Below are positions 33,158 to 42,458 of a stretch of 64,000 nt of DNA, piece by piece (positions within the stretch are counted from its first letter, which is position 1; each line of letters starts with the position of its first letter). The translations under genes and the position numbers were made by a program. The stretch comes from Xylanimonas ulmi (GTDB lineage Bacteria > Actinomycetota > Actinomycetes > Actinomycetales > Cellulomonadaceae), in NCBI RefSeq assembly GCF_004216535.1, contig NZ_SGWX01000001.1:1054001-1118000 (forward strand), in the 5' to 3' direction. Below the pieces are notes generated by a model. It worked only from the letters and a program-made list of their open reading frames with translations. It was not told where the DNA came from and did not search any database.

Positions 33158-34826
33158 GGCTCTGGCGCACTTTCGGTGGTGTGGCCTGCGGTGTGGCCTG
33201 CGGTTGTGTGGCCTGCCGTGACGCTCAGGCTGTCAGGAGGATGCGGTGGCGGAGGAGGTCGAATCCGGCGCGTCCGTACATCTGGCGTTTGAGCATCTTG
33301 GTGCGGGTGTTGACGCCCTCGGTGCGCCCGTTGTGGTGCGGCAGGGTGACCGCTGCTATGACGGCGTCGCGGTCTTGTTCCAGGCCGCGGACGAAGGAGT
33401 GCAGGTGCGGCAACGACGCCGCGCGGGCCTGCTCGATCCAGGAGGTCAGGGCGTCGGCGTTCGACTCGTCGGGGGCGAGCAGCCGGGCGAACCCGGCGAC
33501 GAGGTCGTGCAGGGCGGTCATCTCCGGGCACGCCGCGACGAGCCGTCCGAGGCGTTCGGTCTGCCGCTCGGTCAGGGCGGTGGGTCGGGTGAGCAGGAGC
33601 CGGGTCGCGTGCCGTGGGGACAGGTGCTGGTGCTCGCCCGGGTGGCGGTGCTGGTTCAGGTACCGGTAGAGCAGGTTCTGGCTCCCGGTGTACCCGAGGT
33701 CGCGGATCTCGGCCAGCAGTTGCTGCACGCTCACGCCCGGCTCTGCGTCCCGGCGTCGGCGTAGGTGGTCGCGGTAGGGGTCGACCAGAGTGGCCCGGTA
33801 GCGCGGTGGGCGGGCGATCTGCTCGGGCTTGGCGGCGCGGGCGTACCGCTTGACGGTGTTCAGCGCGATCCCGAGGCGGCGTGAGCAGTCCAGCAAGCCG
33901 ACCCCGGCGTCCAGCAGTTCGTGGACCTGCTCCCAGCGTTGCGCGGTGGTCTCGGCGAGCCGTCCTTCGCGCATGCCGGTCGCGGTGGCCGCGGCCCAGC
34001 ACGCCGAGTGCGCCGCGACCTCCTTGCCGACGGCGTCACCGAGGCCGTGCCATAGGTGCCACCGGTCGGCGACCTGTGTCGCGTCCGGCAGGACGTCGCG
34101 CACGGCCTGGGCGTAGACGCATCGACCCGTCCCTTGTGACGACCTGCACCCCGGGATGGGCGGTCAGCCACGCCTTGACGACGTCGGCGTCCCGGCCGGG
34201 GATGACGTCGACCCGGCGGCCGGTGTCCGCGTCGATCAGGACGGTCGCGTAGACCTGCCCGCGCCGCAACGCGAAGTCGTCGATCCCCAGCACCCGCGGC
34301 ACGACCAGCGCCGGGAGCTCGATCCTGCGCAGGACGCGCAGCGCGGTGTCTCGCCGCAGGCGCATGCCGAGAGCTGGGGCGAGCCGGGCCGAGGCGCGCC
34401 CCGCGAGCTCGGTCACCACGGCCTCGAGGGCTTCGGTCAGCCGGGCCGTGCGCCGTTGATAACGCTCAAGCACGCCCGGGACCTGCTCACGGAACGTCCT
34501 GCGCGGGCAGTGCGGCGACTGGCAGACCAGGCGCCGCACCCGGACCCGCAGCACGACCCGCAGCCCAGCGACGGGCAGGTCAGCCGGCGCGCGCTCGTGC
34601 CAGGCATGCAACCGCGTCGACGGCCGCCCGCAGACCGGGCAACCCGCTGGCCCGCCACGTGTCGTCACGGCGAGGACGAGCCCGCCCTCGCCCTCCTCCA
34701 CGTCCTGGACGATCAGCCCGTCCAGCCCCGCGAACACCGCCCTGACCAGCACCGACGCATCGAGCACGGCAGATCATGACAGATCCGCCGAACGCAATCG
34801 GTCACCACCGAAAGTGCGCCAGAGCC
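33158..34826 (-). mobile_element. ISL3-family element (inactive)
   Basis: It is bounded by perfect 23-bp terminal inverted repeats (33158-33180 and 34804-34826, beginning ggctctggcgcactttcggt). The flanking octamers (ccgtccgc and gctggctt) are not duplicates, so one side has been rearranged. The transposase is frameshifted. Confidence 0.85.
33225..34767 (-). pseudogene. ISL3-family transposase, frameshifted
   Basis: The N-terminal part (to about 34121) has the zinc-binding start CPVCGRPSTRLHAW, a second CQSPHCPRRTF, and the first catalytic Asp in LGIDDFALRRGQVYAT. Near 34121 one extra base shifts the frame. The rest, readable from AQAVRDVLPDATQVADRWH onward, includes the second Asp region and the C-terminal Glu region (LPHHNGRTEGVNTRTKMLK). 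As sequenced no complete transposase can be made. Confidence 0.85.
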
Positions 34827-34848
34827 GCTGGCTTTACAGACCCCCGCC

Positions 34849-35130
34849 GTGTGCGTGCGGGAGCGCAGGCGGCTCGCTCCAGCACATCCGCGCGAGCCGA
34901 GGCGCGCTCCTGACGCGGACTGGGCGCTGAGCATGTTCTGCAAGCGGCCGGGCGTGCGTGACGCGACGGCGCTGGTCTTGGCCGGCGCCAAGCACATGGG
35001 CGCGCCCTCCGAGACAGTCGGCCTGCACGCTCGCAACGCCGCGCTGGTCGGGCTCTACGAGCGCCACGGGTTCCAGGTGGTGCCCGGCGGGCTTCGGCAG
35101 ATGAGGGCGCGGCTCGGCGACCTCAGATGA
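34849..35130 (+). pseudogene. GNAT acetyltransferase C-terminal fragment
   Basis: The last ~30 residues (TVGLHARNAALVGLYERHGF) are the C-terminal motif B region of an acetyltransferase. The motif A region and N-terminus are absent or scrambled. It directly follows the ISL3 end and is probably the part of a gene left after the rearrangement there. Confidence 0.55.
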
Positions 35131-35474
35131 CCAGGCGTCGATCACGATGTCGTCGCCGTAGTGGGAGACAGGCCTAGCGGGCCGAGATCCCGTGGATCGA
35201 GTGCGGGCTGGCTCGTGTCGGCTCGCGCGATCCCGTTCGTTGACAGAGCGTGAAGATCACGATCTAGGACACCAGTGCAGTGACCGACGATCTCTTGGAC
35301 GGCTCAACTTCCCGCTCGACGACGATTGCGACCAGCTCTTGACGGGCAGACCGCTCGACGTGCCGGCGTTGTTCTCCGGGCTGTTGACGACTCGTGAAAA
35401 CTGACCCCTGAAGGGCTGGCGGAGTCCAGCGAACGACGCAACACGCTCTACGTTGTGGTGCGACAGCGACAACG
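35131..35474. other. 344-bp spacer with an IS21-like end
   Basis: No gene is supported. The only recognisable element is the 28-bp stretch at 35382-35409 that resembles the tip of the IS21 element at 38663. The remainder shows only a low-quality frame at 35192-35404. Confidence 0.45.
35382..35409. repeat. Solo IS21-like terminal sequence
   Basis: tgttgacgac followed by three different bases and tgaaaactgaccc matches the left tip of the IS21 element at 38663-38688. The sequence inward of that does not match, so it is a remnant or the end of a related element. Confidence 0.45.
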
Positions 35475-37124
35475 TCACTGGGAGGATCGACCCGCGGCGT
35501 GGAGGCCTGCGACGTAGCCAAAGGTCATCGCGGGCCCCAGGGTCGCTCCGGGCGCGGGGAATGACCGCCCCATGACGGAGGCAGCTGTGTTTCCCGCGGC
35601 GTACAGGCCACGGATCGGCTCGCCGTCGACGCGCAGCACCCGGGCGTTGCCGTCAGTGAGCAAACCCCCCTTGGTCCCGACATCACCCGCATGGACCGGC
35701 ACCGCATAGAACGGAGGGCGTGACACCGCGCCCAGGTTGGGGTTGGGACGCACTCGGGGGTCGGCGTAGACGGTTCGGTCGTATTCGGTGGCGCCGCGGC
35801 CGAAGTCGAGGTCGACGCCGGTGATGGCCTGGCCGGCGAACCGGCGGGCGGTATCGCGAAGTCCGTCGGCGTCGATTCCGGTCCTTGTGGCGAGACGCGC
35901 CAGCGATCGGTCCCGGATCATTGCGCCGGACGCCAGCCAGCGCACGGGTGGGACCCGAGGCGGAAGCCAGCCGAACGGATACGACGCGCGGTGTCGGGCG
36001 TCTAGCAACAGCCAGGATTCGCCGACTTCCAGCAGCGCCCGGCCGACGTCTTCCAGCACGCCGGACTCATCGCAGAACCGCTGGCCAGATCGGTCGACGA
36101 GGAAGGCGTGCGGCATGGAGCGCTCCCAGAGAACGAACTGCGGCCTTCCGCCTGGACCGATGATCGTAGGCCCCCACCACGCCTCGTCCATGAGCGTCCA
36201 GGCCGCGCCGACGGCGCGGCCTGCGAGAATCCCGTCGCCCAAGTCGCCTGGTGCGGCGACGGTCCAGGAGGTGCTGGGCACGGGCAGGTGCGCGGCGCGC
36301 AGCGCTGGATCGCGGGCAAACCCTCCCGTTGCCAGGACGACGCCCCGCGCCGTACGCACGTCGACCCGGCGGCCGGCGCGGGTGACAATCGCCGCCGTGA
36401 CGTTCCCGCCGGCATCGGTGACCAGGTCGCTCACGGGAGCGTCCAACCAGACCTGCACACCCGCCCGCAGGCAGAGGTGCAGCAACTGCCCGACAAGTGA
36501 GCGCCCCGCACCCCAAATGCGTCCTCCGCGGAGCATGCCCCCGGCACTGGCAACCGCCACCCGGGCGGCGGTGGTTAGTCCGGATCGGGTGCGGCCGGCC
36601 AGTGCCAGCCCACCGACCTCGGCGGCGTGGACTGGCAGTGGGAACAGTTTGCGCACTCGTTCTGCCCACGGTCCGAGCGCTCGGGCATCCCATCGGGCGG
36701 GCACGACCTCGCGACCCTGGCGGGAGGCTCCGGGGACGTCCAGGTAGTAGTCGGCCATGGACAGTCCGCCGTCGAAGGCGAATCCCTGACTGTGCAGCCA
36801 ACTCACCATCGGGGCAGCGCCGTTGAGGAATGCCAACTGGCGGGCCGGGCTTGTCGCCGCATCGTCTCCGGTCAGCGCGGCCAGATACCGGGCGGCGGCG
36901 CCAACGTCGTCGACGGGCTCAGGCCGAGGTTGGCCTCCGTCGCTCAAGACGCCATGGCCGGGCGCCCACAGCCCACCGCCGGACGTCGCTGAGGATCCAC
37001 CGATCAACTCGGTGCTCTCTACGAGGAGCACGCTCAGACCCGCGTCGCGAGCTGTGAGCGCGGCGGTGAGCCCCGCGGCGCCTGACCCCGCAACCAAGAG
37101 GTCGACGTCCAGTGAACCAGTCAC
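35475..37124 (-). CDS. FAD-dependent dehydrogenase (fumarate reductase / ketosteroid dehydrogenase type)
   Basis: 549 residues. The N-terminal FAD-binding motif is VDLLVAGSGAAGLTAALTAR. GGSSATSGGGLWAPGHG follows as in Delta1-dehydrogenases and flavocytochrome-c-like enzymes. A second flavin motif is ARGVVLATGGFARDP, and the C-terminal GLYAAGNTAASVMGRSFP and GATLGPAMTFGYVAG close the FAD site. It would oxidise or reduce a carbon-carbon bond of an organic substrate in the cytosol. It is divergent from the NitT/TauT-type transporter (start 37357) and probably belongs to the same catabolic unit. The start ATG/GTG at 37124 is the first in frame with the flavin motif. Confidence 0.85.
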   Translation of the reverse strand: MTGSLDVDLLVAGSGAAGLTAALTARDAGLSVLLVESTELIGGSSATSGGGLWAPGHGVLSDGGQPRPEPVDDVGAAARYLAALTGDDAATSPARQLAFLNGAAPMVSWLHSQGFAFDGGLSMADYYLDVPGASRQGREVVPARWDARALGPWAERVRKLFPLPVHAAEVGGLALAGRTRSGLTTAARVAVASAGGMLRGGRIWGAGRSLVGQLLHLCLRAGVQVWLDAPVSDLVTDAGGNVTAAIVTRAGRRVDVRTARGVVLATGGFARDPALRAAHLPVPSTSWTVAAPGDLGDGILAGRAVGAAWTLMDEAWWGPTIIGPGGRPQFVLWERSMPHAFLVDRSGQRFCDESGVLEDVGRALLEVGESWLLLDARHRASYPFGWLPPRVPPVRWLASGAMIRDRSLARLATRTGIDADGLRDTARRFAGQAITGVDLDFGRGATEYDRTVYADPRVRPNPNLGAVSRPPFYAVPVHAGDVGTKGGLLTDGNARVLRVDGEPIRGLYAAGNTAASVMGRSFPAPGATLGPAMTFGYVAGLHAAGRSSQ

Positions 37125-37356
37125 GACTGCTCTCCTCGCGTTGCGATGTTCGCGCTACTGGGGTTTCGCACACCATAGGTCCGCACTGCGCACCACTTGG
37201 ACCGGGGTGTTACAGACCCGTTCACGAATGTCGCATCAGGCGGACGGAGGTTCCGGCAAGCCACGGTCGGAGGTCTAATCGCCGAGCAAGTCTCAGCAGG
37301 TCCCACACTGTCTCGCCCCGCACCAGGTGAGCGTTGCGCCGATGAACGGAGATGCG

Positions 37357-38112
37357 ATGTCAACAACGGCCGCCCCTGTCAGCGCCGGGTCGGTGACGGT
37401 GCATCAAGTCTCCCGGACGTTCCCCGACGGAACGCAGGCATTGGCCGCCACCGACCTCACGGTGCAGCCCGGTGAGCTGGTCACGATCGTTGGGCCATCT
37501 GGGTGCGGGAAGTCGACGTTGCTCAGGTTGGTCGCCGGACTCGATGAGGCGACAACGGGCTCGATCGCCGTGGACCGAGACTCACTGGGGTATGTGTTCC
37601 AGGACTCGAGTCTGCTGCCGTGGCGAACGGTGCGGGCAAACGTTGAGCTCCCCGCGCAGTTGCATCGGCTCCCGCGCTCCGAGCGTCGCCAACTCGTTGA
37701 CGAGGCGATCGCTCTGACGGGGTTGTGTGGGTTCGAGCGACACCTGCCGCGTGCGCTCTCCGGTGGGATGAAGATGCGTGTCTCGCTGGCGCGTGCGCTG
37801 ACACTACGACCCCGTGTCTTTCTGTTCGATGAGCCCTTTGGGGCACTCGACGAGATCACTCGGTAGCGCCTGAACGACGAACTCTTGCGGGTTTTTCGCG
37901 TGGAGGGGTTCGCGGGACTGTTCGTCACGCACTCAGTGGGGGAGGCGACGTTCCTAGGCACCCGGGTTGTGGTGATGTCGGCTCGGCCGGGGCGGGTCGT
38001 CGCCGATCTAGACGTGCCGTTCGGGCCCGACCGGACTCCCGAGTTGCGGTTCGACGCTGCGTACGTGCGGTTGGCCGCCCAGGTTTCTGAAGCGCTGAGG
38101 GAGGCGTCATGA
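37357..38112 (+). pseudogene. NitT/TauT-type ABC transporter ATPase, amber codon
   Basis: The frame encodes Walker A VGPSGCGKSTLL, the Q-loop YVFQDSSLLPW, the signature ALSGGMKMRVSLARAL and Walker B VFLFDEPFGALDEITR. It then meets TAG at 37864-37866. Beyond it the same frame continues with [10 protein letters not shown], the H-loop [13 protein letters not shown], and a normal C-terminus to the stop at 38112. In relatives this position is Gln (CAG), so a single C-to-T change explains the stop. The upstream product lacks the switch His and should be inactive unless the codon is suppressed. ATG 37357 has ggag before it. It overlaps the permease start by 4 bp. Confidence 0.88.
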
Positions 38113-38656
38113 GCGTCGAGACCGATGTGACCGAGCTGGAGCTCGTCGACCAGAGGGTCGGACGTAGAACCACTCAGGGTCCCTTCCGGGGAAGGTCCAA
38201 CGGCTCATCCCGGACGCGAGTCCGCAACGTCGTCTTGCCAGCCGCCGCCTTCGCGCTGCTGCTTGGGGTCTGGACGTATTTCTCCGACCACGTGCTGGAC
38301 CCGAGGAGGCGGTTCTTGCTGCCCTCGCCGCACGACGTGGTGACACAGGGACTGCTCAATCCAGCCAATCGGGGAGAGCTGTTCGCAGGGCTGCTCGACA
38401 CCGCGAAGACAGCGACCATCGGGCTCGGCCTTGCCATCGCCGTTGGGACCGTACTGGCGGTGATCCTGTGCCAAGAGGCGTGGCTTGAGCGCGCGTTCTT
38501 CCCTTGGGTCCTTGTGCTCCAGACCATTCCTGTGCTGGCCATCGTGCCGTTGATCAGCTTCTGGTTCGGCTATGGGCAAGCCGCTCGCGTGTTGGTCTGC
38601 GTGCTCATCGCGTTGTTCCCGATTGTCACCACTACTCTTTTCGGGCTGAAGTCGGC

Positions 38657-38662
38657 CGCCTC
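38657..38662. repeat. IS21 target-site duplication, left copy
   Basis: cgcctc at 38657-38662 is repeated directly at 40867-40872, immediately outside the two IS tips. This is direct evidence for a simple and fairly recent transposition into the permease gene. Confidence 0.85.
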
Positions 38663-38742
38663 TGTTGACGACGCCTGAAAACTGACCCTGTGGCGACGGA
38701 TGAATCTTGACCCCTTTGGCTGAGTCTGGAGGGATGATCTCG

Positions 38743-40029
38743 ATGGAGGACTGGGCGGAGATCCGCCGGTTGCACAGGTCTGAGGGCGTGCCGATCAAGG
38801 CGATCGCGCGGAGGCTGGGTGTCGCGCGGAACACGGTGCGGGCGGCGTTGGCGGCGAGCGATCCGCCGCGGTACTCGCGGCCGGCGAAGGGTTCGCTGGT
38901 CGACGAGGTCGAGCCGCTGGTGCGTGAGCAGTTGCGGCTGGACCCGACGATGCCGGCGACGGTGATCGCCAAGCGGATCGGGTGGACGCGCTCGTTGACG
39001 ATCCTCAAGGACAGGATCCGCGACATCCGTCCGGAGTATCGCGGGATCGATCCGGCCGACCGGGTCGTGCACGAGCCCGGAGACACGGTGCAGTGCGACC
39101 TGTGGTTCCCCGAGCCGCGGATCGCGGTGGGGCATGGGCAGGCGATGATGTTGCCGGTCCTGGTGATGGTCGCGACGTACTCGCGGTACATGTGCGCGGT
39201 CATGGTGCCCTCGCGGCGCAGCGGGGACCTGACCGCGGCGATGTGGCAGCTGCTGGGGCAGATGAACGCGGTCCCGCACCGGTTGTGGTGGGACAGGGAG
39301 TCAGCGATCGCCACCACGCGCGGGGTGCCGACGCAGTCGATGCGCGCGTTCGTCGGTTCGCTGGGCGCCCGTGCGGTGATCGCTCCGGCCGCGGACCCGG
39401 AGTTCAAGGGCGGCGTCGAGCGCCACAACCGGTACCTGGAGTCGTCGTTCTTGCCGGGGCGCCGGTTCGCGGGACCGGGCGACTTCAACACCCAGCTCGG
39501 CGGGTGGCTGGCGCAGGACGCCAACCAGCGCGTCGTGCGGGCGCTCGGCGCCCGGCCCGCGGAGGTCTTCGATCGGGAACGGCCCCTGATGCTGCCGCTG
39601 CCGCCGGTGGCCCCGACGACGGGCTGGCATCACCGGGTGCGCCTGGGCCGGGACTACTACGTGCGCCTGGACTCCAACGACTACTCCGTCGACCCGTCCG
39701 TCATCGGGCGGATGGTCGAGGTGCACGCGGACCTGACGAGGGTATGGGTCACGTGCGAGGACCGGCAGGTGGCCTCCCATGCCCGCTGCTGGGCCGACCA
39801 CGCCACGATCACCGATCCCGCGCATGTGGCCACCGCGGCGGTCCTGCGCAAGCAGTACCAGCAGACCATCGACGCCCGCGCCGAGCAGGCTCGACTGGCC
39901 GGCGCCAGGACGCACGCGGACGGCACGATCGTGCCGCTGCGCGCCTTGTCTGACTACGACACCCTGTTCGGCGTCGACCCCGCCATCGGCCACGCGGCCG
40001 CCGAGGACGGGCAGGGGGTGGCCGGATGA
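38743..40029 (+). CDS. istA: IS21-family transposase IstA
   Basis: 428 residues. An N-terminal HTH (IKAIARRLGVARNTVRAAL) leads to an rve-type DDE core with Asp in GDTVQCDLWFPEP, Asp in LWWDRESAIATT, and Glu in KGGVERHNRYLESSF. The C-terminal beta domain reads YYVRLDSNDYSVDP. ATG 38743 is preferred because ggaggg lies nine bases upstream; ATG 38734 would have no spacing. It overlaps istB by ATGA. Confidence 0.92.
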   Translation: MEDWAEIRRLHRSEGVPIKAIARRLGVARNTVRAALAASDPPRYSRPAKGSLVDEVEPLVREQLRLDPTMPATVIAKRIGWTRSLTILKDRIRDIRPEYRGIDPADRVVHEPGDTVQCDLWFPEPRIAVGHGQAMMLPVLVMVATYSRYMCAVMVPSRRSGDLTAAMWQLLGQMNAVPHRLWWDRESAIATTRGVPTQSMRAFVGSLGARAVIAPAADPEFKGGVERHNRYLESSFLPGRRFAGPGDFNTQLGGWLAQDANQRVVRALGARPAEVFDRERPLMLPLPPVAPTTGWHHRVRLGRDYYVRLDSNDYSVDPSVIGRMVEVHADLTRVWVTCEDRQVASHARCWADHATITDPAHVATAAVLRKQYQQTIDARAEQARLAGARTHADGTIVPLRALSDYDTLFGVDPAIGHAAAEDGQGVAG

Positions 40030-40796
40030 ACGCCGAGCAGACGACGTCCCGGATCGCCTACCAGGCCCGGGCTCTCAAGACGCCGACGATCGGGCGGGTG
40101 TTCGCCGAGCTCGGCGATCGGGCCCGCGCCGAGGGCTGGTCCCACGAGGAGTACCTCGCCGCGGTCCTGGACCGCCAACTCGCCGACCGGGAAGCCGCCG
40201 GGATCGTCACCCGCATGGGCCAGGCGCACCTCCCTGCGCTGAAGACGCTCGAGGACTTCAACACCACCCACCAGCCCGGGCTTCGCCGCGATCAACTCGC
40301 GCACCTGGCCTCGTGCGCGTTCGTGCCGAAGGCCGAGAACGTGATCCTGCTCGGCCCGCCCGGGACCGGCAAGACCCACCTAGCGATCGCGCTGGGCATC
40401 AAGACGATCCACGCCGGGAACCTCGCCCTGTTCAACACCGCGACCGGATGGCTCGACCGCCTCGCCACAGCGCACGCCGCCGGCCTCCTGGACGCCGAGC
40501 TGCGACGCCTGCGCCGCTACAAGGTCTTGATCATCGACGAGGTCGGCTACATCCCGTTCGACCATGACGCCGCGAACCTCTTCTTCCAGCTCGTCGCAGC
40601 ACGCTACGAACAAGGCTCGCTGATCATCACCTCGAACCTGCCCTTCGGGCGCTGGGGTGAGGTCTTCGGCGACGAGGTCGTCGCCGCCGCGATGATCGAC
40701 CGCCTCGTGCACCACGCCGAGGTCGTCACCCTGACCGGCGACTCCTACCGCACCCGAGCGCGCCGCGAACTACTCACCACAAAAACCGACAAGTAG
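40026..40796 (+). CDS. istB: IS21-family helper ATPase IstB
   Basis: 256 residues. A DnaA/DnaC-type AAA+ protein with Walker A LLGPPGTGKTHLA, Walker B KVLIIDEVGYIPFD and sensor 1 LIITSNLPFGRW. DRLVHHAEVVTLTGDSYR lies near the end. IstB loads IstA on target DNA. Its start overlaps the istA stop, so the two are coupled. Confidence 0.93.
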   Translation: MNAEQTTSRIAYQARALKTPTIGRVFAELGDRARAEGWSHEEYLAAVLDRQLADREAAGIVTRMGQAHLPALKTLEDFNTTHQPGLRRDQLAHLASCAFVPKAENVILLGPPGTGKTHLAIALGIKTIHAGNLALFNTATGWLDRLATAHAAGLLDAELRRLRRYKVLIIDEVGYIPFDHDAANLFFQLVAARYEQGSLIITSNLPFGRWGEVFGDEVVAAAMIDRLVHHAEVVTLTGDSYRTRARRELLTTKTDK

Positions 40797-41208
40797 GACA
40801 CAACCACCACCGGAGGGGTCAACTTTCAGACGACGATAAGGGGTCAGTCTTGGGCCGTCGTTGACACGCCTCTTCCAGCAAGGACCTGTTCCGGCTGCAC
40901 GGCGCGACCCGGGCGCAGATCACCTGGCACCTGCTGTTGCCTGGAGCCATGCCCTCGATTCTCAATGGTTGGCGATCCGCCGCGGGCCTGGCCGTCACCG
41001 GCGGCATAGTCGGGGACTTCTTCTTTCGGCAGGGGAGTGCGGGAATTGGTCGGCTTCTGGACAAGTACACGAATTTCCTGCAGTCCGAGCAACTCTTCGC
41101 CGGGGTGTTGTTGTGCTCGGCGTATGGGCTGGCGGTGTTCTGGTTCTTCGGCCTGCTCACTCGTGTGCTCGTGGGGTCATGGCACGAGTCGGCCGGGGCG
41201 ATTCGCTC

Positions 41209-42444
41209 ATGACCACCGTCTTGCGTCACATCCACCTGGCTGACGGGTCGGAGCACGACCTGACACTGGCTGACGGGCTAGTGGCTCGCTTGGATCGGGC
41301 TGGCTCGGCCAACGCGCCAGTCGGCGCGGATGTGCGCCGTCTCGATGGCTGGCTCGTCGTCCCGTCGCTGGTCGAGCCCCATGCGCACCTGGACAAGGCC
41401 CTCACGGCTACGCGGGTGCCGAACGCCTCCGGCGACCTCGGCGGCGCAATCGACGCATGGATTGCCGCGCGCCAGTGCTTCGACGTTGAGGAGCTCCGGA
41501 CCCGTGCTGTGCGGACCCTCGCGTTGTACGCCGGTCATGGTACGACCACGATCCGCACCCATGTCGACACCGGCCCAGACGTCGCGAAGGAGGCTGTGGG
41601 GGTTCTCGTCGGGCTCCGCGCCGAGCTTGCCGGCGTGATGGACCTGCAGGTCTACGCCGGGCATGGACTTCCGGTCACAGGGCCTGGCTCGATCGAGACC
41701 CGAGCAGCCGCGCGCGAGGCCCTAGCCATGGGCGCGGACGGGCTAGGCGGGGCGCCATGTCTTGACGCCCGCCCCATCGACGCTTTCGAGGCGCTTGTCG
41801 AACTGGCCGAAGAGGCCGATGTGCCGCTGGACCTACACATCGACGAGACGCTCGACCCCACGCACCTGCTGCTGGAGCACATCGCGGCTCGATCGAAGCC
41901 ACGAGTTCCGCTCGCGGTTGATCACGTCTGCTCCCTGTCGGCACAACCCGAGCAGGTGCGCCTGAGTATCGCCACACGCTTGGCGTCCAAGGGGGTGGGC
42001 GTGGTCACTCTTCCCCAGTCCAATCTGTACCTTCAAGGCCGCGAGCACGGGCCGAACCGACCACGGGGCTTGACCGCTGTTGCCGATCTCTTAGCCGCAG
42101 GTGTGAACGTCGCCGGGGGGAGCGACAACGTTGGTGACCCTTTCAACCCCATGGGTCGCGCAGATCCCCTCGAGACTGCGTCGTTGCTCGTCACGGCCGG
42201 TCATCTGAGCCCGCTCCAGGCTCTCGACGCTGTGACGCGGGCTGCCCGACAGTTTGTCGGAATGGCACCGACCAGCGTCGCTCCGGGGCAGCCTGCGGAC
42301 CTGCTCGCCGCGCCAGCCGCCGACGTCGCTGACCTGCTCGGTCGCGCTCCCGCCGATCGTCTGGTGTTCCGGGCGGGGCGGGTCGTGGCGCAGACCCATA
42401 CGTCCCGGACCTGGGCCGGGGACCGCCGCATCACCATCCAATGA
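41209..42444 (+). CDS. Amidohydrolase (cytosine-deaminase-like)
   Basis: 411 residues. The metal-binding HxH-type motif is VEPHAHLDKALT, the second region GHGTTTIRTHVDTGP, the His of strand 5-6 lies in LDLHIDETLDP and LAVDHVCSLS, and the metal Asp is in VAGGSDNVGDPF. The set fits the cytosine deaminase/AtzC branch of the amidohydrolase superfamily, which deaminates or opens N-heterocycles. ATG 41209 overlaps the permease stop, so it was co-transcribed with the transporter. Because the IS21 element lies upstream, its expression may now depend on a promoter in or beyond the IS. Confidence 0.85.
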   Translation: MTTVLRHIHLADGSEHDLTLADGLVARLDRAGSANAPVGADVRRLDGWLVVPSLVEPHAHLDKALTATRVPNASGDLGGAIDAWIAARQCFDVEELRTRAVRTLALYAGHGTTTIRTHVDTGPDVAKEAVGVLVGLRAELAGVMDLQVYAGHGLPVTGPGSIETRAAAREALAMGADGLGGAPCLDARPIDAFEALVELAEEADVPLDLHIDETLDPTHLLLEHIAARSKPRVPLAVDHVCSLSAQPEQVRLSIATRLASKGVGVVTLPQSNLYLQGREHGPNRPRGLTAVADLLAAGVNVAGGSDNVGDPFNPMGRADPLETASLLVTAGHLSPLQALDAVTRAARQFVGMAPTSVAPGQPADLLAAPAADVADLLGRAPADRLVFRAGRVVAQTHTSRTWAGDRRITIQ

Positions 42445-42458
42445 ATGGAGTGCCCACC

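Larger units (their letters stand above)
38663..40866 (+). mobile_element. IS21-family element (complete, 2204 bp)
   Basis: It carries istA and istB with a 4-bp overlap. The tips are tgttgacgac at the left and gtcgttgaca at the right. The imperfect terminal repeat continues to a gaccc block, with a second ttgacccc block further in at both ends, typical of IS21. A 6-bp target duplication (cgcctc) flanks it. All parts look intact, so it is probably active. Confidence 0.92.
38109..41212 (+). pseudogene. NitT/TauT-type ABC transporter permease, interrupted by IS21
   Basis: The N-terminal part, 38109-38662, has the first membrane segment (LPAAAFALLLGVWTYF) and the FLLPSPHDVV motif. The IS21 element then intervenes. 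The C-terminal part, 40867-41212, resumes in the correct frame with SSKDLFRLHGATRAQITWHL (the EAA loop), LLPGAMPSILNGWR and further membrane segments. Removing the IS and one copy of the cgcctc duplication restores an uninterrupted protein of about 300 residues. The stop overlaps the start of the amidohydrolase gene. The permease would have carried the substrate bound by the lipoprotein encoded at 42459. Confidence 0.9.

Noticed and set aside
33150-34834. Target-site duplication of the ISL3 element
   Set aside because: The 8-bp flanks ccgtccgc and gctggctt do not match in any alignment I tried.
35192-35404. 70-codon plus-strand frame ending in the IS21-like tip
   Set aside because: Weak codon use and no recognisable domain. 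Its end runs into IS sequence.
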